Of a stretch of DNA of 64,000 bases, positions 1 through 13,401 are shown in pieces (the first letter of the stretch is position 1; each line of letters begins with the position of its first letter). The position numbers were made by a program, and so were the translations under genes. Source of the stretch: Limnohabitans sp. Rim8 (GTDB taxonomy: Bacteria; Pseudomonadota; Gammaproteobacteria; Burkholderiales; Burkholderiaceae_C). The stretch lies in the NCBI RefSeq assembly GCF_945901735.1, contig NZ_CAMDLM010000008.1, forward strand, positions 1 through 64,000. The letters are read 5' to 3'. The notes beneath the pieces are model-generated. The model saw only the letters and a program-made list of their open reading frames with translations, had not been told where the DNA came from and did no database searches.

Positions 1-609
1 ATGACCAGCGACACCTACCCCAAGGGCCTGGCCGACATCCACGAGCGCCTGGTCTCGCGCTTTGACTCGGGCCTGACGGTGGCCATGGAGCCGCCCGAAC
101 TCGAGATGCGGGTGGCCATTTTGATCAACAAGGCCATCAGCGAAGGCAGCGAAATGCCCGAAGACGTGGCGTTTTTTGTGGCCAAAAATGTGCGTTCCAA
201 CGTGCGCGAGCTTGAAGGCGCCTTGCGCAAAATTTTGGCCTACTCCCGTTTCAACCAAAAAGACATCTCCATCCAGCTGGCCCGCGATGCCCTGCGCGAT
301 TTGCTGTCCATCCAGAACCGCCAGATCAGTGTCGAGAACATCCAAAAAACCGTTGCCGATTACTACAAGATCAAAGTGGCGGACATGTACAGCAAAAAGC
401 GCCCGGCCAGCATTGCCCGTCCGCGCCAGATTGCCATGTACCTGGCCAAGGAAATGACCCAAAAAAGCCTGCCCGAGATCGGCGAGCTGTTTGGCGGTCG
501 TGACCACACCACCGTGCTGCACGCCGTGCGCAAGATCAACGCCGAACGCCAGCAGCTGACAGAGCTGAACCAACAACTGCACGTGCTCGAACAGTCTCTC
601 AAGGGCTGA
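1..609 (+). CDS. dnaA: Chromosomal replication initiator DnaA, C-terminal part (5' end outside window)
   Basis: DnaA is the AAA+ protein that opens oriC. The visible 202 residues are the end of AAA+ domain III, including the lid helices with a NVRELEGAL segment, and the DNA-binding domain IV. Domain IV shows the signature region [15 protein letters not shown] that contacts the DnaA box. The first in-frame ATG is probably internal, because family members continue upstream with P-loop and Walker B segments absent here. The gene is therefore cut by the window edge. It is followed by dnaN and gyrB, the usual origin-proximal order. Confidence 0.97.
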   Translation: MTSDTYPKGLADIHERLVSRFDSGLTVAMEPPELEMRVAILINKAISEGSEMPEDVAFFVAKNVRSNVRELEGALRKILAYSRFNQKDISIQLARDALRDLLSIQNRQISVENIQKTVADYYKIKVADMYSKKRPASIARPRQIAMYLAKEMTQKSLPEIGELFGGRDHTTVLHAVRKINAERQQLTELNQQLHVLEQSLKG

Positions 610-761
610 GAACACTTGCACCCCGAACAGCTGCCTCCGCTTTTAGCTGATTTGAGCCCCATGCCGCCCGTTTTGAGTCCAAAAAACAGCGAAAATGCAT
701 GCTGTTATGAAAAATTCGCTTAGCTTTGAGCTGCGGCGACAAAACCACCAAAGGTAGACCC

Positions 762-1871
762 ATGATCGTCCTGAAGGCCACCCAAGACAAATTGCTGTCG
801 GTCCTGCAATCCGTGTCCGGGATTGTCGAACGCCGCCACACCCTGCCCGTGCTGGCCAACGTGTTGATCCGCAAAACCGGTCACGCCCTGCAACTGACCA
901 CCAGCGATCTGGAGATCCAGATTCGCACCACGGCCGAAATGGAAGGCGACCCGGGCGACTTCACGACCACGGTGGGCGCGCGCAAACTCATCGACATCTT
1001 GCGCACCATGCCCGCCGACCAAACGGTGAGCCTCGAGTCTTCGCAAGCCAAACTGATTTTAAAAGGCGGCAAGTCCAAGTTCACCTTGCAGACCTTGCCC
1101 GCAGAAGACTTTCCATTGGTGCAAGAAGCCGCCAGCTTCGGCCCCGTTTTCAGCGTGCCGCAAAAAACCCTCAAGCAACTGCTGGGGCAGGTCTCGTTTG
1201 CTATGGCCGTGCACGACATCCGCTACTACTTGAACGGCATCTTGTTTGTGGCCGAAGGCAACCGCCTGAGCTTGGTGGCCACCGATGGCCACCGCCTGGC
1301 TTTCACTGCCGCCACGCTCGACGTAGAAGTGCCCACCAAACAAGAAGTTATTTTGCCGCGCAAGACCGTGCTCGAGTTGCAGCGTTTGCTGTCGGACGCC
1401 GAAGGCGCGATCGAGATGCAGTTCGCCAACAACCAGGCCAAGTTCAGTTTTGACGGCATGGAATTCGTGACCAAGCTGGTCGAGGGCAAGTTCCCCGACT
1501 ACAACCGCGTCATTCCTAAAGGCCACCGCAACAACCTGACCTTGGGCCGCCAGGCGCTGCTGTCATGCTTGCAACGCACCGCCATCTTGACCAGCGACAA
1601 GTTCAAAGGCGTGCGCCTGAACCTCGACCCCGGCAGCCTGCGCGTGGCCTCTACCAACGCCGAACAAGAAGAAGCCGTCGACGAACTCGACATCGATTAC
1701 GGCGGCGACGCCATCGAAATCGGTTTCAACGTGACGTACATCATCGACGTCTTGTCCAACATGGGCCAGGACATGGTCCGCATCGATTTGGCCGATGGCA
1801 ACAGCTCGGCACTGATCACGATCCCCGACAACAACAACTTCAAATATGTGGTGATGCCCATGCGCATTTGA
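762..1871 (+). CDS. dnaN: DNA polymerase III beta subunit (sliding clamp)
   Basis: The product is the ring-shaped processivity clamp of the replicative polymerase. It has 369 residues, the normal size, with three repeated clamp domains and the typical C-terminus ending VMPMRI, which forms part of the partner-binding pocket. The ATG at 762 is preferred over an in-frame TTG at 726 because the family begins MIVLKATQDKLL. It lies 152 bp after dnaA and 85 bp before gyrB, all on the same strand. Confidence 0.97.
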   Translation: MIVLKATQDKLLSVLQSVSGIVERRHTLPVLANVLIRKTGHALQLTTSDLEIQIRTTAEMEGDPGDFTTTVGARKLIDILRTMPADQTVSLESSQAKLILKGGKSKFTLQTLPAEDFPLVQEAASFGPVFSVPQKTLKQLLGQVSFAMAVHDIRYYLNGILFVAEGNRLSLVATDGHRLAFTAATLDVEVPTKQEVILPRKTVLELQRLLSDAEGAIEMQFANNQAKFSFDGMEFVTKLVEGKFPDYNRVIPKGHRNNLTLGRQALLSCLQRTAILTSDKFKGVRLNLDPGSLRVASTNAEQEEAVDELDIDYGGDAIEIGFNVTYIIDVLSNMGQDMVRIDLADGNSSALITIPDNNNFKYVVMPMRI

Positions 1872-1893
1872 GGCCCGTGCCATGCGGCAATAG

Positions 1894-4560
<2,667 letters not shown>

Positions 4561-4625
4561 ACCCGGGGCCCTGACCGGGGCTTGGCTCTTGCCTTTGCGC
4601 TGCCCCGGCAGCCCACTTGTGGGCA

Positions 4626-4677
4626 CCTGATTGGATAGGGCGTTTGAGCGCCCACCAATCAGGGTGACGTATTTTTT
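4626..4677 (+). terminator. Intrinsic terminator after gyrB
   Basis: CCTGATTGG (4626-4634) pairs with CCAATCAGG (4655-4663), and inside it GGGCG (4638-4642) pairs with CGCCC (4649-4653). A run of six T follows at 4672-4677. This fits rho-independent termination of the gyrB transcript shortly before queA. Confidence 0.7.
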
Positions 4678-4709
4678 CAACTTTGTACGGGCCTGTCCGG
4701 CCCTGAAGC

Positions 4710-5813
4710 ATGTCCACTTCTTCATCACACACACACACACTCGGCTGCGCCTTCACCCTCAGCGATTTCGACTTTGAGCTGCCCCCCGAACTGATCGCCC
4801 AACACCCTGCAGCCCAACGCAGTGGCTCGCGTCTGTTGGACGGCTCAGCCCCCCAAGGGGTGGACCGCATCTTTCACGAACTGCCCAGCCTGCTCAACGC
4901 AGGCGATCTGCTGGTGTTCAACGACACCAAGGTGGTCAAGGCCCGCATCTTTGGCGAGAAGGCCTCGGGTGGCAAGCTCGAATTGCTGATCGAGCGCGTG
5001 CTGCCTGGCCACCAGGTGGTGGCGCACATGAAGGTGAGCAAAAAGCCGCTGCTGGGGGGCACGATGTACCTCGCTGGAGGCGCCCGCCAAGGTGGGTTTG
5101 ATGCGGTGCTGCTCGGGCGCTGGCCCGATGAAAACGGCCAGTTGTTTCACCTGCAACTGAGCGACGAGCCGCATGCACTGATGGAAAAGCACGGCGTGAT
5201 GCCACTCCCCCCCTATATTGAACGCCCTGCGGGCACAGCCGATCACGCAGACACCGCAGAAGACGCCAAACGCTACCAAACCGTGTTTGCGCGCGCCCCC
5301 GGTGCGGTGGCGGCACCCACGGCGGCGCTGCATTTTGACGAAGGGGTGTTGGCGGCCTTGGCGGCGCGGGGGGTGCACACCGCCAGTGTGACGCTGCATG
5401 TCGGTGCGGGCACTTTCCAGCCGGTCAAAACCGAAAACATCGCAGACCACACCATGCACAGCGAATGGTACGAAGTGCCCGAAGCCACCCAGCAAGCGAT
5501 TGCTGAGTGCAAAGCACGTGGCGGCAAAGTGGTGGCGGTGGGCACGACCACCGTGCGCACACTGGAGTCGTGGGCCAAGTTCAATCAGGCCAGCGGTGAC
5601 ACGCAGATTTTCATCACGCCGGGGTTTGAGTTCAAAGTGGTGGACCGGCTGATCACCAACTTTCACCTGCCCAAAAGCACGCTGATGATGCTGGTCAGCG
5701 CTTTCGCAGGCTACGAACACATCATGGGCCTGTACCGCCACGCGATCGCGCAGCGGTACCGGTTTTTCAGCTACGGGGATTCGATGCTGCTCAGTCGCGT
5801 CCCGCCCGGATGA
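4710..5813 (+). CDS. queA: S-adenosylmethionine:tRNA ribosyltransferase-isomerase
   Basis: QueA transfers and isomerises the ribosyl group of SAM onto preQ1-modified tRNA to give epoxyqueuosine. The 367 residues match the family along their length, from [14 protein letters not shown] through the central [12 protein letters not shown] region to [24 protein letters not shown] near the C-terminus. The N-terminus before the conserved start contains a dinucleotide run at 4726-4740 (CA repeats) encoding alternating His and Thr. Its 3' end overlaps the convergent hydrolase gene by 23 bp. The other queuosine gene, tgt, lies 4.2 kb downstream. Confidence 0.95.
   Translation: MSTSSSHTHTLGCAFTLSDFDFELPPELIAQHPAAQRSGSRLLDGSAPQGVDRIFHELPSLLNAGDLLVFNDTKVVKARIFGEKASGGKLELLIERVLPGHQVVAHMKVSKKPLLGGTMYLAGGARQGGFDAVLLGRWPDENGQLFHLQLSDEPHALMEKHGVMPLPPYIERPAGTADHADTAEDAKRYQTVFARAPGAVAAPTAALHFDEGVLAALAARGVHTASVTLHVGAGTFQPVKTENIADHTMHSEWYEVPEATQQAIAECKARGGKVVAVGTTTVRTLESWAKFNQASGDTQIFITPGFEFKVVDRLITNFHLPKSTLMMLVSAFAGYEHIMGLYRHAIAQRYRFFSYGDSMLLSRVPPG
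4726..4740 (+). repeat. CA dinucleotide run within the first codons of queA
   Basis: Seven CA units plus a C occupy 4726-4740, codons 6 to 11 of queA. The run encodes the non-conserved N-terminal extension, so any length change not divisible by three would shift the queA frame. Confidence 0.8.
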
Positions 5814-6519
5814 CCGCATCGGCGATGGTGGCCGGGTCGGTGAACCAGATTTCGTGGCTGCCCTGACACTCGACCAGACGGAAGAGGCCCAGACGCTCTG
5901 ACAGGCGTGGGTGCCAAGGCATGCTGTGTGGCATGGCCGCGTCCTGCTGGCAGTTCACATAGGACTTGCCGATTTCCAGTGCGGCCAAAGGCGCTTTGAG
6001 GGAAATCGGATCGGTGAAAGTCTTGTAAGGCTGCAGGTTGAGTTGATCAAACGCCGATTGAGCCAGCGCCAAATCGGCATCGTTGATGAAGGCTTCGCGC
6101 CAGATCGGGAAAGGCAACATCACCGCGTTGTTGCTGGCGGCGGCCACCGTGTCAAACAGCGCTTTGTAATGGGGCGGCACCATGTCGTTGAGACACTCGC
6201 CCGGGTTGGGCACAAAGGCGTTCACATAGACCAAGCGTGCAATCCGCTCAGGCATCACATCGGCCACGCGCGAGATGATCATGCCGCCATAGCTGTGGCC
6301 CACCAGCCGCACGTTTTTCAGATCATGTTTACGCAAATAATCGCACACCGATTGGGCTGCATCTTCCAGACCGATCTGGCTGCGGTCATCTCCAGGTCGA
6401 TTGCCCTTCAAGGTGGGGCAATGAACGGTGTGGCCTAACTTGCGCATGTGTTCGGCCGTGGGCTCCAGCAGGGTGCCTGTGTGCCATGCGCCGTGAACCA
6501 AAACATAAATGTTGCTCAT
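5791..6519 (-). CDS. Alpha/beta-hydrolase fold esterase, methyl-salicylate-esterase / hydroxynitrile-lyase-like
   Basis: This is a 242-residue single-domain alpha/beta hydrolase. An oxyanion-type HGAW lies at residues 9-12, the nucleophile elbow GHSYGG has Ser76, and a late SHEIWF segment supplies the likely catalytic His. The sequence type resembles the small esterases that act on methyl salicylate and related esters (family knowledge), but the substrate is not proven. AGGAG precedes the ATG at good spacing. It lies downstream of the ring-oxygenase genes on the same strand, 82 bp after the ferredoxin gene, with a hairpin in between. This suggests a role in delivering an aromatic acid from an ester. 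Its 3' end overlaps queA. Confidence 0.75.
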   Translation of the reverse strand: MSNIYVLVHGAWHTGTLLEPTAEHMRKLGHTVHCPTLKGNRPGDDRSQIGLEDAAQSVCDYLRKHDLKNVRLVGHSYGGMIISRVADVMPERIARLVYVNAFVPNPGECLNDMVPPHYKALFDTVAAASNNAVMLPFPIWREAFINDADLALAQSAFDQLNLQPYKTFTDPISLKAPLAALEIGKSYVNCQQDAAMPHSMPWHPRLSERLGLFRLVECQGSHEIWFTDPATIADAVIRAGRD

Positions 6520-6544
6520 GCATATCTCCTGAATATTGTGGATT

Positions 6545-6582
6545 TTCTGGCGCCTCTTCCCCTCAAGGGCCCGGCGCCAGAA
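6545..6582 (-). terminator. 10-bp hairpin between ferredoxin and hydrolase genes
   Basis: TTCTGGCGCC (6545-6554) is the exact reverse complement of GGCGCCAGAA (6573-6582), with an 18-nt loop. There is no clear T-run on the minus strand, so it is a terminator-like or processing structure that could weaken expression of the downstream hydrolase. Confidence 0.4.
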
Positions 6583-6601
6583 CCATTACAACCAGCCAGC
6601 C

Positions 6602-6916
6602 TCAAACCGTCAATTGCAGGAAAACCCGCCCGCCCTCGACCTTGACGGGCCAGGTCTTGGCAGGCTCGGTCGCCGGGCCGCAGGCCACCGAGCCATCGCG
6701 CAGGCTGAACTGGGCCTGGTGGAAGGGGCACTCCACATGGTCGCCTTCGACAAAGCCATCGCACAGCTTGGCGTTGCCATGGGTACACAGGTTGTGGATG
6801 GCAAACACCTCACCGTCCACGCAGAACAGGGCAATGTCTTGCCCTTCGGGGGCCACAGCGATGCCTGCGCCTTCAAACAAATCGGCCTCGGCGGCCACGT
6901 CAGTCCAATTGCTCAT
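6602..6916 (-). CDS. Rieske [2Fe-2S] ferredoxin of an aromatic-ring oxygenase
   Basis: This 104-residue soluble Rieske ferredoxin carries electrons from a reductase to the terminal oxygenase. The cluster ligands are clear: C44-T-H46 and C63-PF-H66. The start at 6916 is chosen because MSNWTDV begins the conserved fold and sits 2 nt after the stop of the beta-subunit gene, indicating translational coupling. The order alpha, beta, ferredoxin is the same as in salicylate 5-hydroxylase (NagGH-Ab) and three-component anthranilate dioxygenase (AndAc-Ad-Ab) systems. No reductase gene is adjacent. Confidence 0.9.
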   Translation of the reverse strand: MSNWTDVAAEADLFEGAGIAVAPEGQDIALFCVDGEVFAIHNLCTHGNAKLCDGFVEGDHVECPFHQAQFSLRDGSVACGPATEPAKTWPVKVEGGRVFLQLTV

Positions 6917-6918
6917 AT

Positions 6919-7392
6919 TCAAATCGGGTAAATGATGGCGTTGGGGATCATTTCGCTGTCGTACACGCACAGGCGCTCGGCGAACTTCGGGCCCTCGGGG
7001 GTGGGCACAATGGTGTCGATGTAGCGGCCCACATTGAACACCGTGCTGGCCTTGTCGAGTTTGGTGCGGAACACCGCATAGTTGGCTTCCGTTTGGATGC
7101 GTTCACCGTCGACGCGGCGCACCACTGGCGCGCCCACCACATGGCGCTGGTAATACGGGTCGTGGTAAAGCGTTTCCTGGATGCCATACACACGGTCTTT
7201 CAACATGCCTTTGCTGGTGAACGACAGGGTGCACAGCGGAAAGCCACGCTCATGGTTCTCTCGCGGGATGAGTTTGTAAACGCATTGCTCGGTGAAAAAC
7301 TCGGGCCACAAATCCCAATGGCCGCTGTCCACGGCCAAGGCGTAATCGGCATACAGGCGGGTCAAGGCCATGTGGGTTTCAAAGTTCACCAT
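6919..7392 (-). CDS. Aromatic-ring-hydroxylating oxygenase, beta (small) subunit
   Basis: The 157-residue protein belongs to the small-subunit family with the SnoaL/scytalone-dehydratase cone fold. It opens with [24 protein letters not shown] and ends with a short strand typical of AndAd/NagH-like subunits. It has a structural role in the alpha-beta hexamer and no catalytic metal. The start lies 2 nt after the alpha-subunit stop codon and its stop lies 2 nt before the ferredoxin start, so the three genes form a tight operon. Confidence 0.88.
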   Translation of the reverse strand: MVNFETHMALTRLYADYALAVDSGHWDLWPEFFTEQCVYKLIPRENHERGFPLCTLSFTSKGMLKDRVYGIQETLYHDPYYQRHVVGAPVVRRVDGERIQTEANYAVFRTKLDKASTVFNVGRYIDTIVPTPEGPKFAERLCVYDSEMIPNAIIYPI

Positions 7393-7394
7393 CT

Positions 7395-8660
7395 TCAGGC
7401 CTCCATCACTTTGCGCCAGTATTCGTACATGCCCCGGATCAGGGTTTCGGTCACCATGTGGTCCGTCTCGCCCACATCGCGCCCGCCCAGCTCCACCAGC
7501 ATGCGGTGTTCGGGCTTGGTCTCAAAGGCTTGCTGCGAGAACTCGATCACCTCGCCATCGTCCGCACTCACAAAACCGGCCGGGCCAAACAGATTGGACT
7601 GGCGCAGGCGGCGCTCGGTCATCTCGGGCGTGTCGTCTTCAAATCCAAAGTGCGTCCAGACAAAGTCAAATGCGCCATGCCCATCGGGCTGGATGTGGCG
7701 GGTGGACACGCTGTTGACCTGCTGCTGAAAAATCACGCTGGGGAACAGCGTCATCATCACGGCCGTGGGCATCTGGTCGTCCATCTGCCACCAGCCCTCG
7801 GGCACGATGTCCAGAAAACTCGGGTCGTTGAGCTGCATGCTGTCTTTGAAGCTGCTCACCTGCGTGACTTGCGAGGCCGCGCCCGTGGCCTGGCCCGCGC
7901 TGCCACGGGTCGAGATCATGGCGGCGTGGCGGTGGTGCGCGTCCATGCGCAGTTCGCTCTTGTTGTCGGCGCGCCAAAGGCCAAAGGTCACAAACCAGGT
8001 GTGCAGCAGGCCGGGGTGGTAGGGGTCCTTGATGTTCTCTTGCATCAGCTTCCAGTTGCCCGGAATGCGCTGGCGGTTGTAGCCCAGCACCGCCAGCTTG
8101 CGGCCGTTGAACAGGCGGTCAAAGTATTTCAGGATGGTCGGGCCCATGAAGTCTTCGAGCGACTCCACGTTGTGGTCAAACGTCGCAAACACCACCCCGC
8201 CACGTGTCGCCACCTTCAGGGGCGTGAGGCCGTGGTCTTTGGGGTCAAAGTCGGCCGGCATGCCGCCATTGACCTTGCCGTCTTGCCGCACGCCGCGCCG
8301 AAACGGCACACCCTGCAAATCGCCTTGGAGGGTGTAGCTCCACTGGTGATAAGGGCAGACAAACTCTTTCTTGTTGCCATGGCGCTCACGGCAAAACTGC
8401 ATGCCTCGGTGGGCGCAAACGTTTTCCACCACATGGATCTGGCCGCCCTCGCTGCGCGTCATGATGACCGAGCGCTCGCCCACCACAGTGCGCTTGAAGT
8501 CGCCCACGTTGGGGATCTCGGCTTCGAGGCCCACATAGCTCCAGTGGCTTTTGTAAAAGAAGCGCTCCAGCTCCTTCTTGTGCCGGTCTTCGTCGGTATA
8601 CACGGCAAACGGGACGCGGCTGGTGCCTTCCGTTTCCCAGTGGATGGGGTGTTCGGTCAT
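7395..8660 (-). CDS. Aromatic-ring-hydroxylating oxygenase, alpha (large) subunit, NagG/AndAc-like
   Basis: This is the catalytic subunit of 421 residues. The N-terminal Rieske domain shows C82-A-H84 and C102-PY-H105. The C-terminal catalytic domain shows the mononuclear-iron segment [13 protein letters not shown]. Length and sequence type resemble salicylate 5-hydroxylase and three-component anthranilate 1,2-dioxygenase large subunits (family knowledge); the true substrate cannot be read from sequence. The start at 8660 follows GAGGA overlapping the stop codon of the ATPase gene. Electrons would come from the ferredoxin encoded two genes downstream. A dedicated reductase and regulator are absent from the neighbourhood. 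Confidence 0.88.
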   Translation of the reverse strand: MTEHPIHWETEGTSRVPFAVYTDEDRHKKELERFFYKSHWSYVGLEAEIPNVGDFKRTVVGERSVIMTRSEGGQIHVVENVCAHRGMQFCRERHGNKKEFVCPYHQWSYTLQGDLQGVPFRRGVRQDGKVNGGMPADFDPKDHGLTPLKVATRGGVVFATFDHNVESLEDFMGPTILKYFDRLFNGRKLAVLGYNRQRIPGNWKLMQENIKDPYHPGLLHTWFVTFGLWRADNKSELRMDAHHRHAAMISTRGSAGQATGAASQVTQVSSFKDSMQLNDPSFLDIVPEGWWQMDDQMPTAVMMTLFPSVIFQQQVNSVSTRHIQPDGHGAFDFVWTHFGFEDDTPEMTERRLRQSNLFGPAGFVSADDGEVIEFSQQAFETKPEHRMLVELGGRDVGETDHMVTETLIRGMYEYWRKVMEA

Positions 8661-8670
8661 GGGGTTGTCC

Positions 8671-9900
8671 TCAAGCGTGTGATGTGGGCGTGACCATCCT
8701 GTCGCGATGGATTTGCCAAATGGTTTCGGCAAGATTGTGCAGGCCAATCACCTGAACCCCGTCGCCCACGGGATACGCGTCTGTTCCGGGATACACCATC
8801 CAGCGCCTGGAAGGCTGCAGGTCTTCACACGCGCTGTAAAAACCCTTGCGAGGCTTGCTGGCAGCACCGCGTTTGACTTCAATGGCCCACACACCGTGCC
8901 CAGGCATGTCGAGCAGCAAATCAACCTCGGCACCATTGCTCGTGCGGTAAAAACCACTGCTGGTATTGAGCGGCGCGGCGTTGAGCAAGGTCTCCAGTGC
9001 AAACCCCTCCCAGCTGTTGCCTACCACCGGGTGAGACAACAGCGCTTCGTGGGTGCCTATACCCAGAAGAGCATGCACCAAACCACTGTCGCGCACATAC
9101 AGCTTAGGCGATTTCACCAGGCGTTTGCCTGCGTTGCTGTACCAAGGTTGCACGCGGCGCACCAACATCAGATCAACCAACATGTCCAGGTAACGATGCA
9201 CCGTCTTGGCGTCCAACATCAGGCTCTTGCCCAACTGCGACACATCCAGCAAACCGCCTTGTTGGTGCGCCAACATGACCCACAAGCGGCGCAAGGTTTC
9301 AGCTGGAATGCGTGCGCCAAAACTGGGAATATCACGCTCCAGATAGGTTTTGATCAAGTTCTGCCGCCACGCCATACTTTTCGGCAAACTTTTGGCTAAA
9401 AAACTATTGGGAAATCCACCGCGCAGCCATAAAGCGTCTTGCTGAACCAGCCCCCCCTCCAATAACTGCAAGGGAGGCAATTCCAAATAGGCCACCCGTC
9501 CGGCCAGACTTTCACTCGACTGCCTCAGCAGTTCACCCGTAGCCGAGCCCAGCAACAGAAATCGCGCTGCGCCCTGCCCCTGCCTTCGCCCCTGGTCAAT
9601 CAACCCGCGCAGCACTTGGAAGAGCGCAGGCATTTGCTGCACTTCATCCAAAATCACCAATTTTTCGGCGTGATGTGACAAGTACGCCTCAGGGTCAGTC
9701 AACTTTTGCCTGTCACTGGGGCTTTCCAGATCCAAGTACAAGCTGCCTGACTGGCGACCACTCAGTCCTAATTTGGCAACATGCTCGGCCACGCGAAGCG
9801 CCAAAGTGGTTTTGCCTGCCTGACGCGGTCCAAGCATTACGACGGCTGGGGCATCGGCCAGCGTATCAAGAACAGAAGCGAACAAGTAGCGATCAATCAT
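8671..9900 (-). CDS. AAA-type ATPase with DUF4143 domain
   Basis: The 409-residue protein has a P-loop GPRQAGKTT near residue 25 and a Walker B LVILDEVQQMP around residue 80. A C-terminal DUF4143-type region includes KRGAASKPRKGFYSACEDL, a nuclease-fold-like EVK segment. Members of this large family are often species-variable, and their biological role is poorly defined. It is transcribed toward the ring-oxygenase genes, ending only 10 nt before the alpha-subunit start. It is divergent from tgt. Whether it functions with the oxygenase or is a chance insertion is unknown. Confidence 0.85.
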   Translation of the reverse strand: MIDRYLFASVLDTLADAPAVVMLGPRQAGKTTLALRVAEHVAKLGLSGRQSGSLYLDLESPSDRQKLTDPEAYLSHHAEKLVILDEVQQMPALFQVLRGLIDQGRRQGQGAARFLLLGSATGELLRQSSESLAGRVAYLELPPLQLLEGGLVQQDALWLRGGFPNSFLAKSLPKSMAWRQNLIKTYLERDIPSFGARIPAETLRRLWVMLAHQQGGLLDVSQLGKSLMLDAKTVHRYLDMLVDLMLVRRVQPWYSNAGKRLVKSPKLYVRDSGLVHALLGIGTHEALLSHPVVGNSWEGFALETLLNAAPLNTSSGFYRTSNGAEVDLLLDMPGHGVWAIEVKRGAASKPRKGFYSACEDLQPSRRWMVYPGTDAYPVGDGVQVIGLHNLAETIWQIHRDRMVTPTSHA

Positions 9901-9929
9901 CCATGCATTATAGGTAGTTAAACACTTAA

Positions 9930-11243
<1,314 letters not shown>

Positions 11244-11250
11244 GGCATTT

Positions 11251-11292
11251 ATCCTTGCGAATCACGGAATGAACCGCCAGATTTGCAAGGAT
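11251..11292. terminator. Hairpin between convergent tgt and FIST genes
   Basis: ATCCTTGCGAAT (11251-11262) pairs with ATTTGCAAGGAT (11281-11292) with one mismatch. It lies between the tgt stop and the stop of the convergent FIST gene, so it could terminate both transcripts. Confidence 0.45.
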
Positions 11293-11311
11293 GCTTCTAA
11301 GCTCTTGGGTC

Positions 11312-12559
11312 TCAACCGGTTGTGAACACCGTGAGCACCCCGGTGTAGCCATACAACTGGTTGTGGGCGATCTCGCCTGCCGCAAAGAAACCCACCAGCG
11401 GCACATCGCCCAAAGCGTGCCGGATGATTTGCAGCTCGGCGCTCGGCCCACCAAAGTGAGGACCTCCGCGTCCGGTGCAACTGACATACACCGCGCCCGC
11501 GATGCGCAGCCCAACTTGGGGCAGCGTAGGCACCGGATTGTCACTCAGGGCGTTGATCGCGTCGATGGACAGCATCTCAGGCTCCAGCGCTTCGCGGATT
11601 TCGGCGCACACCCGGACCAAATCGGCGCGGGCCGCTTGCACATCGCGGCGGCAAAACGTCATCATCATGCCGGGCTCCAGGTGCTCGGCAATGGCCACCC
11701 CCTGGCGCAACGGGTCCAGGCCAATGATGTGGCGCACCCGCACATCACTGCCCAAGTTGCCCGCTCGGCCCACGCCAGACTGACCGGGTGCACTCAAACC
11801 GACCAAGGTGGCGCGCACAACGGCAATGGCTTTTTGCGGTTCGCTCAGGCTGATGTCCAGATCGGCCAGCATCACTTCCAGTGCGGGCTCGTCCGCCAAC
11901 TTCAGCACCACATGGCCTTCGGCCTCGGTGATCTCTCGCTCGGGCGCCACAGGCTGGCAGCCTTGCGTGACGCGTGACAACAAAGCCACGTCAGGCGAGA
12001 ACGCCACACCGCTCAAGCCGCCTTCCAGTACGCCGCCATGCACCTCTGGCCCACCCGCGTCTTCGGCCCGCACGGCAAACTGCACGCTGCGTGTGCGGCT
12101 GGCACTCAGGCCCCCAAACAAATAGCCTTGTTGCGTGCGCTCAGCCACCTCACCAATCAACTCGGCCAAGTCGGGCGTTTGCGGGTCGGCATGCACCAAG
12201 GCGGCATCGGCCCAACCCGCAGGCAAGGGCGACACCCCAGAAAACACCCGGTACTGCGCGGGTGTCAGGTCGCACAGCATGAGCGCCATGGCGGGCTCGT
12301 CAAAATACTCGGCGTTGTTCACCGCCACGCCAATGCCCACCGTGCCAGCCCAGTCGGGCACTTCGGGCAAAGCCTGACGCAGGTGGTCAAGCAAGGCTTG
12401 CGCATCGGCCGCGTAATGGTCGGTGATGTAAAGCAAGCCCAGACGGGGTTGGCTCGCGTAATCGGGCAAGCCCATTTGGGCGCGCAACTGCGCCAGCACC
12501 AGGCCAGCGGCCATGCGCCACTGCGGGTGGGTGGCGTGACCGCAGGGAAAAAGCTTCAT
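11312..12559 (-). CDS. FIST-domain signal protein
   Basis: The 415-residue protein has the FIST N region (about 30-220) followed by the FIST C region (about 225-390). FIST is a presumed small-ligand sensory domain, proposed to bind amino acids. No transmembrane segment or output kinase domain is visible, so this is a stand-alone cytoplasmic FIST protein. Its ATG overlaps the TGA of the upstream phaM gene (12556-12559), which implies co-translation with the granule protein. Confidence 0.8.
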   Translation of the reverse strand: MKLFPCGHATHPQWRMAAGLVLAQLRAQMGLPDYASQPRLGLLYITDHYAADAQALLDHLRQALPEVPDWAGTVGIGVAVNNAEYFDEPAMALMLCDLTPAQYRVFSGVSPLPAGWADAALVHADPQTPDLAELIGEVAERTQQGYLFGGLSASRTRSVQFAVRAEDAGGPEVHGGVLEGGLSGVAFSPDVALLSRVTQGCQPVAPEREITEAEGHVVLKLADEPALEVMLADLDISLSEPQKAIAVVRATLVGLSAPGQSGVGRAGNLGSDVRVRHIIGLDPLRQGVAIAEHLEPGMMMTFCRRDVQAARADLVRVCAEIREALEPEMLSIDAINALSDNPVPTLPQVGLRIAGAVYVSCTGRGGPHFGGPSAELQIIRHALGDVPLVGFFAAGEIAHNQLYGYTGVLTVFTTG

Positions 12560-13248
12560 GGTGTTTTACGCCGAGAGACCGCCTTGCGGGCGGTGGATTT
12601 GGCGGCCGGTTTGGTTTTGACGCTGCTGGGTTTGGGGGTGGCGGGGGATTTTGGGCGGCCTGCTGCTGTGCGGGCACCCTTGGCCGTCATGCCCGCCTTC
12701 ATGGCTTCGGCAGCCACATCTTTGACAGCGGCGGCGGCAATGTTTTGAAACTGTTGGGTCAATGCGCCCCACCACTGCATGGGGTCCACAGCGGGCTTGG
12801 CCGAAGATGCCTCAGAAGATGGGGGTTCTGACTGAACGGGTTCTGGCTGAGCAGGTTCTGGCACGGGTGCGGCTTTCGGCGCAAAGGGTGATGGCGCAGC
12901 TGCCTGCGGCTCGGCTGCGGGTGCTTTGGCGGTGAAGGCCTTGGCCAGATCGGCCATGTTCACGTTCATGCTTTGCAAGGTGGTCAAGGTCATTTTTTGC
13001 ACCTCCATCGCCTGAATCGTGGCCTTGAGCGCTGTGGTGTTTTGCTCCAGCCAGAACAGCACCGACTTGAGCTCCTGGATGCGCTTGTCGATGTCTTCGA
13101 TGCTGAGCTTGGGCGCCACCCAGCTGGCCATGCCCGGCATGCCTGCAGCAGCAGAGGGCTGGGCTTGCGCCGCGGTTTTGGACAGGTTTTGCAAGAAGTC
13201 AAAACCGGGTACGAATTGGCCGAAGCCGAAAGCCGATGTGTCGCTCAT
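12556..13248 (-). CDS. phaM: PhaM-type polyhydroxyalkanoate granule regulator
   Basis: PhaM activates PHB synthase PhaC and tethers granules to DNA in Ralstonia-type bacteria (established knowledge). The 230 residues match the pattern: an N-terminal FVPGFDFLQNL motif, a coiled-coil middle (IDKRIQELKSVLFWLEQN), a long Ala/Pro-rich linker, and a lysine/alanine-rich basic tail (KPAAKSTARKAVSRRK) suited to DNA binding. The following FIST gene overlaps by 4 bp. The call rests on motifs and composition rather than a catalytic site. Confidence 0.75.
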   Translation of the reverse strand: MSDTSAFGFGQFVPGFDFLQNLSKTAAQAQPSAAAGMPGMASWVAPKLSIEDIDKRIQELKSVLFWLEQNTTALKATIQAMEVQKMTLTTLQSMNVNMADLAKAFTAKAPAAEPQAAAPSPFAPKAAPVPEPAQPEPVQSEPPSSEASSAKPAVDPMQWWGALTQQFQNIAAAAVKDVAAEAMKAGMTAKGARTAAGRPKSPATPKPSSVKTKPAAKSTARKAVSRRKTP

Positions 13249-13401
13249 GGTGTCTCCTGAAGAAGGACGTGTTCAAGCTTACCTCATGCAACTTTCAGCG
13301 CCCATCGGGGCTCTCACCCGCGCCACCAGGCATCACTGGGCTTTGGCGGCCGCGGCTGTAGCGCAACCCTTTCTAAAGACCCGCTCGGCGACAGCGCCCT
13401 T

